Source of the DNA: Phycisphaerales bacterium | GTDB taxonomy: Bacteria; Planctomycetota; Phycisphaerae; SM23-33 | NCBI GenBank assembly: GCA_003171235.1 | Contig: PMYM01000188.1 | Span: 1 to 27,221, forward strand | Length of the DNA: 27,221 nucleotides | Reading direction: 5' to 3' | In this document: positions 16,106 through 23,764 of the stretch, one piece after another | Numbering within the stretch: position 1 is the stretch's first letter | Layout of the letters: the number at the start of each line of letters is the position of its first letter | Translations under genes and position numbers: made by a program | The notes under the pieces: model-generated | What the model was told of the DNA's origin: nothing | The model's database searches: none | What the model saw: only the letters and a program-made list of their open reading frames with translations

Positions 16106-16137
16106 CTATGAACAACAGGAGGGGTGCATCATTCTAT

Positions 16138-17445
16138 CTACTCAGCCGCGATGGTGGCCGGATCGAGCTTGCCCGAGTTCTTGTAGGGGTCTTCGCGAAG
16201 GATGTCTGCCCCCAGGGCGGCCAGCTTGCTCTCGATGGATTCATACCCCCGGTCGATGTGGTAGACGCGGTTGATGACGGTGGTGCCGCTGGCGGCCATG
16301 CCCGCCAACACCAGGGCGGCAGAGGCCCGCAGGTCGCTGGCCATGACCGGCGCCCCCACCAGCTCGCTCACGCCGGTGACGATGGCCGTGGGGCCTTCCT
16401 TGTGGATGTTGGCGCCCATCCGGCCAAGCTCGGCCACGTGCAAGAAGCGGTCGGGGTATATCTTCTCGGTCAGTATGCTGTTGCCGTTGGCCTGGCAGAG
16501 CAGGGCCATCAGTTGGGCCTGCAGATCGGTGGGGAAGCCCGGGTAGGGCTGGGTGGTCACGTCGGTGGCGGCGATGCGGCGGTTGGAACTGACAACCACG
16601 CCGCCGTTGTTCTTTTCGATGATGACGCCGATTTCGCGCAGCTTGTCCACCACGGCCATCATGTGGTCCACGCGGACGTTTTCCAGCTTCACCTCGCCGT
16701 TGGTGATGGCGGCGGCGATCATGAAGGTGCCGGCCTCGATGCGGTCGGGAATGATCCGGTAGTCCACGCCGGTGAGCTTCTTGACGCCCTCGATGGTCAC
16801 TCGGGGCGAGCCGGCGCCGCTGATGCGTGCGCCCATGGCGTTGAGGAACGCGGCCAGGTCCTGCACCTCCGGCTCGCAGGCGGCGCACTCGATGAGCGTG
16901 GTGCCCTTGGCCAGGGCGGCGGCCATCATGATGTTGGCCGTGCCGGTCACGGTCGAGCCGAACGGCCCGCCCAAGAATACCTCCGCCCCTATCAGCTCGT
17001 CGCAGTCGGCCACGATGTCGCCGCTGTCGAGCTTGATGCGGGCGCCCAGGGCCCGCAGGCCGCGCAGGTGGATGTCCACCGGGCGCGAGCCTATGGAGCA
17101 GCCGCCCGGCAGAGCCACCCGGGCGTACTTGCGCTTGGCCAGTAGCGGGCCCAGCACGCAGATGCTGGCGCGCATCTTCCGCACGATGTCGTAGCGGGCA
17201 TGGGAGCTGGATTCGCTTTTCACCTGGAGCAAAAGGTTTGAGCCCTCCCGGCTTACCTGGCAGCCAAGCTCGCCCAGCAGTTCACCCAGGAAGTCCACGT
17301 CGGCCAGCGACGGCACCGGGTAGAGCTTGCACGGCCCTTCAGCCAGCAGGCAGGCGGCCATGATGGGCAAGGCCGAGTTCTTCGACCCGCTGATGCTGAC
17401 CTGCCCCCGCAGCCTGCGCCCGCCCCTTATGACGAACTGCTCCAT
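16138..17445 (-). CDS. murA: UDP-N-acetylglucosamine 1-carboxyvinyltransferase
   Basis: First committed step of peptidoglycan synthesis: enolpyruvyl transfer from PEP to UDP-GlcNAc in the cytoplasm. Seen: K22 and N23 in ISGSKNSALPIMAA (18-31), the catalytic loop LPGGCSIGSRPVD (112-124) with Cys116, the residue modified by fosfomycin, so a Cys-type (not Asp-type) enzyme, and PDRIEAGTFM in the middle. YPGFPTDLQAQ and DLRASAALVLAGMAASG mark the EPSP-synthase-type repeat fold. 435 residues, slightly longer than E. coli (419), with the extra at the C-terminus (DPYKNSGKLDPATIAAE). ATG with GGAG 9 nt upstream. It appears monocistronic, with its own terminator. Confidence 0.96.
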   Translation of the reverse strand: MEQFVIRGGRRLRGQVSISGSKNSALPIMAACLLAEGPCKLYPVPSLADVDFLGELLGELGCQVSREGSNLLLQVKSESSSHARYDIVRKMRASICVLGPLLAKRKYARVALPGGCSIGSRPVDIHLRGLRALGARIKLDSGDIVADCDELIGAEVFLGGPFGSTVTGTANIMMAAALAKGTTLIECAACEPEVQDLAAFLNAMGARISGAGSPRVTIEGVKKLTGVDYRIIPDRIEAGTFMIAAAITNGEVKLENVRVDHMMAVVDKLREIGVIIEKNNGGVVVSSNRRIAATDVTTQPYPGFPTDLQAQLMALLCQANGNSILTEKIYPDRFLHVAELGRMGANIHKEGPTAIVTGVSELVGAPVMASDLRASAALVLAGMAASGTTVINRVYHIDRGYESIESKLAALGADILREDPYKNSGKLDPATIAAE

Positions 17446-17581
17446 GACATCTCACTCCATTGAGACGGACAGCCTCCATGCCCTATCCTCCTCTAGCATC
17501 GCCAAATTGCACGAAAATGCAACAGGTTTTCGGCCACGATTTTCGCGGCGGAAAGAACCCAATCACCAAGAAGGAAGACCC

Positions 17582-17725
17582 AACCACAAAGAGCACGGAG
17601 CAAAGAAGGTAGCCGGTAACTCGTAGCCAGTACCCGGGAAAGAGAGGACAAGCCTGCCTTTCCAACTGGCTACCGGCTACTGGCTACTTGTTCCAGACTT
17701 CGTGCTCTTTCTGGTCTTTGTGGTT
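17582..17725. repeat. composite inverted repeat between the BatA-like gene and murA
   Basis: Part of a 304-nt spacer (17446-17749) with no gene. The outer words AACCACAAAGAGCACGGAG (from 17582) and GTGCTCTTTC...CTTTGTGGTT (to 17725) are inverse. The inner words GGTAGCCGGTAACTCGTAGCC and TGGCTACCGGCTACTGGC are also inverse. Each arm thus carries two unrelated word families in mirrored order. The rest of the spacer has a TTGCA-n6-TGCAA dyad (around 17505-17525) upstream of murA. Confidence 0.72.
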
Positions 17726-17749
17726 CAATCCGTTTTCTTCTCGCGGCCC

Positions 17750-19951
17750 CTACCCCAGGCGGGGGTTCAGGTGGGACGGGACCAGGTCGATGGATCGGCG
17801 GAAGCGGTTGGCCAGCACGCTCTCCACCACCAGCAGCAGGATCGCCCCCTCCAGCAGCACGTCCCAGTAATTGGTGCCGGCGGCGGCGCTGGCGGCGGCC
17901 TGCTGTGCTTCCTCCAGCGTCTTGCCCAGGAAAAGTTGGGCGGGCTTGAGGGCCTCGGCCAGGGCCGCCGGGTCGGCCGGCGAAAGGTCGCTTTCGGCGC
18001 CGTCGGGGTTGACGGCAAAGCACCCGGTGACCGGCTGGCCCGAAAGCATCGAGCCGGCCACGTTCCAGCGGTACAGGCCGCTCTGTGCGGTCTGGTTGAA
18101 CGTGGCGAAGGGCCCGGCCGAATCGGCGCTCATGCCCAGGTCGGCCACCGTGCCGTCGGGCAGGCTGACCGACAGGGCCCGGGCCCCGGGGGCGTTGGCC
18201 GGGCGGATCAGCACCGGCTGGGCCATGCCGTAGGTCTGATCGGCCCCCAGGCTCTGGCCGGCCTCCAGGCAGATTCGCCCGCAGATCGACAGCAAGAGCG
18301 GAGTCCGCGCCAGGTTGTTCCATTCCATGCCGGCGGTGGTGCCGAAAAGCACCACTCGACCCTGGCCAAACTGCTTGGCCGCCGCCAGCGGCAAGCCGCC
18401 CGGCAGCGAGAAGATGGTCTGGAAGCTCCCCACCCCCGGGGCGAGTTGGAAGTACCGCTGCACCAGCACGGGGGGATACTCCGAGGCCGTCTCGTACAAT
18501 CCGGCCAGGTAAGGGTGGTCCAGGTTGGGCGAGGCCAGCACGGCCGAGGCCGCCAGGCCCACCTGCCCGATTGGCTTTTCCAGCCGGCAGGGCAGCAGGC
18601 CCCCGTGCAGGCCCACGTCCTGGATGAGCTGGGTGTTGTACCGGTCGGCGTCAACCGTCGGCCCGGTGAAGAAGACGACGGTGCCGCCGTTTGCGGCAAA
18701 GTCGCGCAAGGCGTCGGTTTGGCGGCGAGTGAAGGAGGGCACGTCGGCGAAGAACGCCGCCCGGGCCCCGCGCAGGGAGGCGGCGTCGAACTGGCTGATC
18801 TCCTGCCTCTCCAACCGCAGCGACCAGGGCCCGCTCCAGGGGTCCAGGGCCAACTGCAGCACGCCGATGGAGCCGCCCGCCCCGCCGGCCTGGCCCGCCG
18901 GCCCCACCAGCAGCACCGGCACCCGGTCGGAGGCGTCCAGGGCGAAACCCCGAATGTTGTCGTCGCTCAGGTCGTCGCTCTCGGCAATGGCCACCTTGCC
19001 AAAATGGTTGCCCGGGGCGGTCAGGGGCAGTTCAAAACGCACCAGGGCGGTGCAGCCGCTCTGGCCCTGCTTCTGCAACGTCACCGGGGCGGCCTCACCG
19101 GCCGGCTGGCCGTCCACGCTCAGCGACACATGCACCAGCTTCTCCGTGGGCGAGGAATTCACCAGCGTGGCCACCACCTCCAGATCCTGGTTGACCACCC
19201 GCCGGCCAAGCACCCCCAGCTCGCTGATGCCCACGTTGTTGACCGGGCCGCGCGAACAATCCACCACCAGCAGCGGCACGCCCCGCCGGCGGAAATCCTC
19301 CAGCGCCGAACGGTTCTCGAACGAGAGCCGCTGGCAGTCGGTCAGCAGGTAAACGACCTTGTGCCCGGAGGACTGCTCCTGCAGCAGTTGGGCCGCCTGG
19401 CGAAGCTTCTCGGGGATATCCGCCTGGCCGCCGGAAACGTGGGCCTTGTCCAGTTGCTCGCGCAGGTCCGACAGCTTGGGCGTCAGGGCCGTCGGCGGCG
19501 CCTGCTCGTTGGTCAGCAGCAGTTGGGCCTGGCTGGGGCGATGCTCGCCCCCCAGCAGCCTGCCCGCCTCGCGCCGCGCCAGTTCAAAGCGGCTGGCCTG
19601 CCCGGAGCGGGCCGACATGGAGAAGGAATTGTCCAGCACGATGACGGCCGGCGAGCCCTCATCGCCCCAGAATCCGCCGGCGGCCTTGAGCACCGGCTGG
19701 GCCACCGCCAGCGCCAAGAGGGCCAAAAGCAGGCTGCGAACCAATAGCAAAAGCCAATGCTCCAGCCGGCGGCGCCGGGCGGTTTTGTCCATGGACAAAC
19801 GCAGGAAGCGCAGTGTGGGAAAATACACCTCCTGTGCCCGGACGCTGGAGAGCAAGTGCAGCACCACCGGGATGGCCGAGGCCGCCAGCCCCAGCAATAG
19901 CCACGGCGTCAGGAAAGAAAGCTCCACGGCCAACAGCCCCGCGCCACTCAT
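17750..19951 (-). CDS. BatA-like membrane protein with vWA domain
   Basis: 733 residues. The N-terminal domain (1-95) is the BatA/aerotolerance type: hydrophobic FLTPWLLLGLAASAIPVVLHLL, then VYFPTLRFLRLS and a second helix LLLLVRSLLLALLALAVAQP. A vWA domain follows, with the metal site DNSFSMS near 107-113. Then come beta-rich segments and a domain with ADVPSFTRRQTDALRDF and GGTVVFFTGP that resembles the glutamine-amidotransferase-like fold seen in these proteins. A C-terminal helix (LLEGAILLLVVESVLANRF) ends it. Role: envelope-associated, partner of DUF58 and MoxR proteins; the exact function is unknown. It overlaps the upstream DUF58 gene by 4 nt (ATGA), so both are co-translated. No MoxR ATPase is in the window. 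Confidence 0.85.
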   Translation of the reverse strand: MSGAGLLAVELSFLTPWLLLGLAASAIPVVLHLLSSVRAQEVYFPTLRFLRLSMDKTARRRRLEHWLLLLVRSLLLALLALAVAQPVLKAAGGFWGDEGSPAVIVLDNSFSMSARSGQASRFELARREAGRLLGGEHRPSQAQLLLTNEQAPPTALTPKLSDLREQLDKAHVSGGQADIPEKLRQAAQLLQEQSSGHKVVYLLTDCQRLSFENRSALEDFRRRGVPLLVVDCSRGPVNNVGISELGVLGRRVVNQDLEVVATLVNSSPTEKLVHVSLSVDGQPAGEAAPVTLQKQGQSGCTALVRFELPLTAPGNHFGKVAIAESDDLSDDNIRGFALDASDRVPVLLVGPAGQAGGAGGSIGVLQLALDPWSGPWSLRLERQEISQFDAASLRGARAAFFADVPSFTRRQTDALRDFAANGGTVVFFTGPTVDADRYNTQLIQDVGLHGGLLPCRLEKPIGQVGLAASAVLASPNLDHPYLAGLYETASEYPPVLVQRYFQLAPGVGSFQTIFSLPGGLPLAAAKQFGQGRVVLFGTTAGMEWNNLARTPLLLSICGRICLEAGQSLGADQTYGMAQPVLIRPANAPGARALSVSLPDGTVADLGMSADSAGPFATFNQTAQSGLYRWNVAGSMLSGQPVTGCFAVNPDGAESDLSPADPAALAEALKPAQLFLGKTLEEAQQAAASAAAGTNYWDVLLEGAILLLVVESVLANRFRRSIDLVPSHLNPRLG

Positions 19952-20853
19952 CGCCGCACCAGGCGCTTTCTCCGGGCCAGGTAGTTCAGCAGCATGATGT
20001 CATAGGGCTGGTCGGTGGGACAGACGACGTACTCGATGCGGCGGTCGGAGCATTCCTTGCGGTAGCGCTCGATGAAGGCCCCCACCTCGGAGCGGTAGGA
20101 ATCGCGCAGCAGGCGCGGGTCGGCCTGAATCTTCTGGCCGGTCTCCAGGTCCACGAAGTTGGTCACTTTCTTAAAGGGGAAATCCAGTTCCGCCGGGTCC
20201 AGCACGTGGAAGAGGATCAACTGGTGCTTCTGGTAGCAGAAGTGCTGCAGGCCGCGCAGCACCTCGTCGGGCTCGTCGTACAGGTCGGAGATGATGATAA
20301 TCAGCCCGCGCTTGGCGATGCGCTGGGCCATCTGGTGGAAAGTTTCGGCGATGGCGGTGGTCTTGCCGCAGGAAAGCCCCTCCAGGCCTTTGAAGAGCCG
20401 GTCCAGGTGGGCCGGGCTGGAGGCCGGGGGCAGGTGCAGCCGGATTTTCTGATCGAAGGCCGCCAGCCCAACCGTGTCCTGCTGGCGGGTCATGAGGTAG
20501 GCCAGGCAGGCCGACAGGAAGCAGCCGTACTGGAACTTGGTCAGCGGCGCCTGCAGGCGGTAGTTCATCGAGCCCGAGACGTCCAGCAGGATGTACGCCC
20601 GCAGGTTGGTCTCCTGCTCGTACTGCTTGATGTAGAAGCGGTCGGTCCGCCCGTAAGCCACCCAGTCCAGGTGCCGCAGGTCGTCGCCGGGGGTGTATTC
20701 GCGATGCTCGGAGAACTCCACGGAGAAGCCGCGGTGGGGGCTGCGGTGCAGGCCGGAGATGAAACCCTCCACCGCCTGCCGCGCCGTCAGCGAGAGGTTG
20801 GCGAACTTGCCGGTCTTGTCGGGCTCGAAGTATTTGTAGCCGGCGTTGCTCAT
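19948..20853 (-). CDS. DUF58 domain protein
   Basis: 301 residues from ATG 20853 (MSNAGYKYFEPD). The frame is open further upstream, but that extension translates the inverted repeat at 20876-20939 and is not believed. The DUF58 core is REYTPGDDLRHLDWVAYGRT followed by RFYIKQYEQE (51-81). A vWA-like fold follows, with DVSGSM (91-96) as metal site and ISDLYDEP. Known: DUF58 genes pair with MoxR ATPases and Bat proteins in chaperone-like or envelope-stress units. It overlaps the BatA-like gene by ATGA. No transmembrane helix is seen, so it is likely cytoplasmic. Confidence 0.87.
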   Translation of the reverse strand: MSNAGYKYFEPDKTGKFANLSLTARQAVEGFISGLHRSPHRGFSVEFSEHREYTPGDDLRHLDWVAYGRTDRFYIKQYEQETNLRAYILLDVSGSMNYRLQAPLTKFQYGCFLSACLAYLMTRQQDTVGLAAFDQKIRLHLPPASSPAHLDRLFKGLEGLSCGKTTAIAETFHQMAQRIAKRGLIIIISDLYDEPDEVLRGLQHFCYQKHQLILFHVLDPAELDFPFKKVTNFVDLETGQKIQADPRLLRDSYRSEVGAFIERYRKECSDRRIEYVVCPTDQPYDIMLLNYLARRKRLVRR

Positions 20854-20875
20854 GCACCACCAGGGGGGCTCAAAC

Positions 20876-20939
20876 GTGTCGCGGGCGTCTCGCCCGCGCA
20901 CGATTCTGCCTCGCGGCGCGGGCAAGATGCCCGCGACAC
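20876..20939. repeat. GTGTCGCGGGC inverted repeat between rsmD and DUF58
   Basis: The 24-nt arms 20876-20899 (GTGTCGCGGGCGTCTCGCCC and on) and 20916-20939 match inverted at 22 of 24 positions. Each arm is itself partly self-complementary (GCGGGC/GCCCGC). Translated, it gives the RGRDARDT string, which I recall as a common spurious N-terminus in predicted proteins. Confidence 0.78.
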
Positions 20940-20964
20940 AATCAGGCAGGCTGCAATTCACATC

Positions 20965-21537
20965 TCAGTTGCGCCGCTGCCAGAAGATCAGCGACATGCC
21001 GCCGTAATCGCGGCGGTCGCGAAGCTTCAACATTCCTAACGCCTCCGGCGGGAGGATGTTCCGCTGGCATCTGAGCATGATGATACCATCCCTGGCCAGC
21101 CGGCCGGCCAGGGGATCGAACAACTCCCCGCCAACCTGCGCCCAGTCCCACGCGGCCGGGTCGGAATACGGGGGATCGACAAAGGCGATGTCCGCCTCGC
21201 CAGGCAACTCCGCCAGCCAGCCGCCCAGGCATGTCAGGATGTCGCCCGCCCACACCCGCGAGCGATCCTCCAGGCCAAAGGTCTGGATGTTCTGCCGCAG
21301 CAGGCCCAGCGCCGCACGGTCGCGCTCGGCGAAGGCGCACAGCCTGGCGCCGCGGCTGAGGGCTTCCAGGCCCATGCTGCCCGTGCCGCAATACAGGTCC
21401 AGCACCGTGGCCTGCTCCAGCCGGCCGGCCAGGATGTTGAACAGCGCCAGCTTCACCCGGTCGGGTATCGGGCGGGTGGTCAGGCCCGGCGGGGACAGAA
21501 TCCGTCGGTGGCGCAACTCTCCGGAGATTATTCGCAT
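20965..21537 (-). CDS. rsmD: 16S rRNA (guanine(966)-N(2))-methyltransferase
   Basis: SAM-dependent methylation of G966 (E. coli numbering) in 16S rRNA during 30S assembly. 190 residues from ATG 21537. MRIISGELRHRRI and TRPIPDRVKLALFNIL (21-36) are the N-terminal RsmD signatures. The SAM site is VLDLYCGTGSMGLEALSRGA (45-64), and the catalytic motif IV is DPPY (121-124). An open extension to 21795 lacks family similarity and crosses repeat sequence, so it is rejected. Ribosome site weak. It ends just before the inverted repeat leading to DUF58. Confidence 0.92.
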   Translation of the reverse strand: MRIISGELRHRRILSPPGLTTRPIPDRVKLALFNILAGRLEQATVLDLYCGTGSMGLEALSRGARLCAFAERDRAALGLLRQNIQTFGLEDRSRVWAGDILTCLGGWLAELPGEADIAFVDPPYSDPAAWDWAQVGGELFDPLAGRLARDGIIMLRCQRNILPPEALGMLKLRDRRDYGGMSLIFWQRRN

Positions 21538-22146
21538 GGCTTGGGTCTCTTCGCGCCTGAAACTCAGCCCGACATTAGACGGCACGGCCGGACAAAACAC
21601 AAAGGCTTTGCCGCGGCAATGTCCGCGATTCCAGTGGCATGTGCCAGCCCAAAGCAAAGCGGAGCTGGGGGGTGCGGCAAACGCGCCACCTTCAAACGAA
21701 TCGGTCCCCGGGCTTGCCGCCGCTGTGCGTCGGCTGCGCCCGGGGCTACGGGCAGTCGCCCTATGGGTTCTCGGAACGAATCCCAGGCAAGACATGGTTC
21801 CGGGTTACAGGCAGTCGCCCTGCGGGCTCTCGGTGATGCGGCTGATGATTTTCCGCCCTGTCGGGCATTCCCCCTTTTTTCGTTGGTTCCCAATTGACAA
21901 ATGCCTTGAGCGAGATTAGCATTTTCGCTAATTCCCTCAGGTGGGAAACCTGGGCGAGATGCAGGTTTCTGGCCAGTTCTAATAACTGCCGTGATGCGTT
22001 CTCCGTCCGATAGGCAAGGCACAACTGGATTTGCGACGGCTGGTCGTGGCGATTCTCGGGTATGCAGCCTATGAAGAGAGTAGGCTGGCAGCCAGTCATT
22101 CGCCTCACCGTCCGGCCATCCATCAGTGTCGGTGATAGGGAATAAC
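21538..22146. other. 609-nt gene-poor divergent spacer
   Basis: No gene is accepted here. Contents: perfect palindrome TTGCCGCGGCAA (21608-21619), TGGCA-TG-TGCCA (21635-21646), the tandem pair at 21741-21833, hairpin GCCC-TGTC-GGGC (near 21856) before a C/T run, ATTAGC-n6-GCTAAT and CAGGT-n5-ACCTG hairpins (21910-21960). An open frame at 22123-21761 minus (120 codons) lacks ribosome site and recognisable domain. Confidence 0.55.
21741..21833. repeat. imperfect tandem repeat, two units about 60 nt apart
   Basis: Unit 1 (21741-21774) and unit 2 (21801-21833) share the core GGCAGTCGCCCT, then GGG-TCTCGG. Each core forms a GGGC-AGTC-GCCC type hairpin. Confidence 0.6.
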
Positions 22147-22794
22147 ATGACCGAACAGACCATCACCATCTTCCTTGCCGATGACCACACCATGTTTCGC
22201 GAGGGCTTGGCGGCCCTGGTGGCCAGGGAAGACCGCATTCGCGTGGTCGGGCAATGCGGTGACGGCCTGAAGGTCTTCGAGCAGGTCCGGCAGCTTCAAC
22301 CGGACGTGGTGGTGTTGGATATCAGCATGTCCGGCCTGAACGGGCTGGACATCTGCAGCGAGATCACGCGCAAGGCCCAGGGCGTCAGCGTGCTGATTTT
22401 GACAATGCACGATAACGAAGAATTGATCGCCAAGGCCCTGGAACGCGGCGCCAGCGGCTACCTGCTCAAGGAATCGGCCGGCGACGAACTGATCGAGGCC
22501 ATCTGGGCCGTCGCCCGCGGCGAACTGTACCTGGGGCCGGGCATTCCCAAGGGCGTGCTCCGCCGCCTGGGCAAGGGAGACAGCGATCCCTACGACCAAT
22601 TGACCATTCGGGAACGCGAAATCCTCCATCTTATCGCCGAGGGCAAGACCAACCGCTGCATCGCCTGCGACCTGTCCCTTTCCATCAAGACCGTCAACAC
22701 CCACCGCATGCACCTGATGCACAAGCTGGAAATTCACGACGTGACCAGCCTGGTCAAGTACGCCATCAGGAAAGGCATCGTGCCCCTGCACTGA
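22147..22794 (+). CDS. NarL/FixJ-type response regulator
   Basis: 215 residues. Receiver domain 6-123: acidic pair D12-D13 (ADDH), phospho-acceptor D58 in VVVLDISM, T86 in LTMHD, K108 in LLKES. LuxR-type HTH 151-211: LTIREREILHLIAEGKTNRC and SIKTVNTHRMHLMHKL. The frame also opens at a GTG at 22126, but ATG 22147 has AGGG upstream and starts just before the receiver fold. No histidine kinase lies nearby, so it is an orphan in this window. The HTH has CIACDLSLS where most relatives have an I/A-A-x-x-L-x-I/V-S pattern, still compatible. Target genes unknown. Confidence 0.92.
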   Translation: MTEQTITIFLADDHTMFREGLAALVAREDRIRVVGQCGDGLKVFEQVRQLQPDVVVLDISMSGLNGLDICSEITRKAQGVSVLILTMHDNEELIAKALERGASGYLLKESAGDELIEAIWAVARGELYLGPGIPKGVLRRLGKGDSDPYDQLTIREREILHLIAEGKTNRCIACDLSLSIKTVNTHRMHLMHKLEIHDVTSLVKYAIRKGIVPLH

Positions 22795-22886
22795 CCGGGG
22801 GGAGTCTCTCACTCCGCGCCCGTCCCTGAATCTCTGTGGTTTGCTCTGTTAAACGTGAATCGGCCCGCCTGGCAAGGGAATACGGC

Positions 22887-23081
22887 ATGGAATGCAAGAA
22901 ACCCTCCAACGCCCGCGACTGCGCCTGCACCTACACGTCTTGCGACAACAGAGGCCTCTGCTGCCAATGCCTCGCCCGGCACCTGGCGGCGAAGGAACTG
23001 CCCGGCTGCTGCTTCCCGCCCGAGGCGGAAAGGATCTACGACCGCTCGTTTGGGGCCTTCGCCCGGGCGTGGAAACTGTAG
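22887..23081 (+). CDS. Cys-rich small protein (DUF6485-like)
   Basis: 64 residues from ATG 22887 (MECKKPSNARDCACTYTSCD), with AAGGGA 7 nt upstream. The frame opens at a GTG at 22836, but that part looks unrelated. There are nine Cys in the first 50 residues: C3, then CAC, SC, a CC-x2-C group, and GCCF, followed by PPEAERIYDRSFGAF. From memory this matches the family labelled DUF6485, presumably metal-binding; not verified. It follows the response regulator by 92 nt on the same strand. Confidence 0.7.
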   Translation: MECKKPSNARDCACTYTSCDNRGLCCQCLARHLAAKELPGCCFPPEAERIYDRSFGAFARAWKL

Positions 23082-23096
23082 CGGGGCAAGGCAGCC

Positions 23097-23582
23097 CTAC
23101 CGCTCCCACGATTCCTGGAAGGACTTTGCCTCCTGGCTGACCGTCGGGGCCCCGTACAGGAAGCGGTATTTCTGCGGCAGGTTGGAATTCAGCTCCTCGA
23201 TCACCTTTTGCAAAGCCGGCAGCGGCTCGCCGTAGGTCTGGATGACGTTGTGCCACAACCCCAGTTCGATATCCGCCCGCACGCCCGGGCCTGTGCCCAG
23301 CCCCCCCTCGGCGCTCTCGGCCAGGAGCACTCCGCTGGAGGTGACCGCTTGCTTGAGCCGCTTCATGGCCGGCAAGTCCAGGCGGGCAGAGTAGATTTCC
23401 TTGGGCGGAGAGGAATGGCCGTAGCCGTTGTCATAGGTGATGGTCAATTGCCCGCTGTCCCGCAGGCTGTAGATGATCGCCTGGGCGGGGGTGTAGGTGC
23501 TCAGTTCCATTCTCAGGGGTTCCGACGCGCATCCGGCCAGCATCGGCAAGGACAATAACACGTAGCCCAATTTCCTTATCAT
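23097..23582 (-). CDS. lipoprotein, unknown function
   Basis: 161 residues from ATG 23582. The signal peptide MIRKLGYVLLSLPMLAGCAS has lipobox LAGC, Cys18 lipidated. An upstream start at 23651 would bury the signal peptide behind 23 charged residues and is rejected. The mature part is a single soluble domain: TPAQAIIYSLRDSGQLTITY, PKEIYSARLDLPAMKRLKQA, and a C-terminal NSNLPQKYRFLYG. No family was recognised. It is convergent with the Cys-rich protein gene (15 nt gap). Confidence 0.75.
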   Translation of the reverse strand: MIRKLGYVLLSLPMLAGCASEPLRMELSTYTPAQAIIYSLRDSGQLTITYDNGYGHSSPPKEIYSARLDLPAMKRLKQAVTSSGVLLAESAEGGLGTGPGVRADIELGLWHNVIQTYGEPLPALQKVIEELNSNLPQKYRFLYGAPTVSQEAKSFQESWER

Positions 23583-23722
23583 CGTCAGGCCGCCTTCATC
23601 CGCAGTGTCCCTTGTCCGGGGCGGTTTTTCAACCTTGGAGCGATCTTGCATGATTCAAGTAAGGCGCCGACCATCGCCCCGCCTGGGCTTGGCCGCTGGG
23701 CCATTCTATCCGCCCCCTTTGT

Positions 23723-23760
23723 CCTGTTCGCGCAGTTCGCGTCGTTCGCGGCTGGTTTTT
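23723..23760. repeat. single GTTCGCG-word arm
   Basis: GTTCGCGCAGTTCGCGTCG and TTCGCGGCTGG followed by T5. It matches the right arm of the element at 3535-3736, including the T-run, but no left arm is present in the spacer. Confidence 0.65.
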
Positions 23761-23764
23761 CGGC

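Larger units (their letters stand above)
15750..16137. other. 388-nt spacer between islet and murA
   Basis: Holds no convincing gene. It contains the ribosome site of the upstream-reading islet gene (15752-15757), a small dyad CCGTT-T-AACGG, the second direct-repeat copy, a CTCTGCG-word element and the murA terminator. Confidence 0.6.

Noticed and set aside
17344..17481. 46-codon minus-strand frame starting 7 nt after AGGAGG and overlapping the start of murA
   Set aside because: Good ribosome-site spacing but most of it is murA sequence in another frame; not supported as a gene.
17702..19747. 681-codon plus-strand frame opposite the BatA-like gene
   Set aside because: Gln/Gly/Arg/His-rich antisense reading; the minus strand has recognisable BatA and vWA features.
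20965..21795. Extended rsmD start at 21795
   Set aside because: The added 86 residues cross repeat sequence and do not resemble the family; ATG 21537 fits the known N-terminus.
21761..22123. 120-codon minus-strand frame in the rsmD-regulator spacer
   Set aside because: No ribosome site or known domain, and its C-terminal part translates the tandem repeat; kept only as a remark on the spacer.
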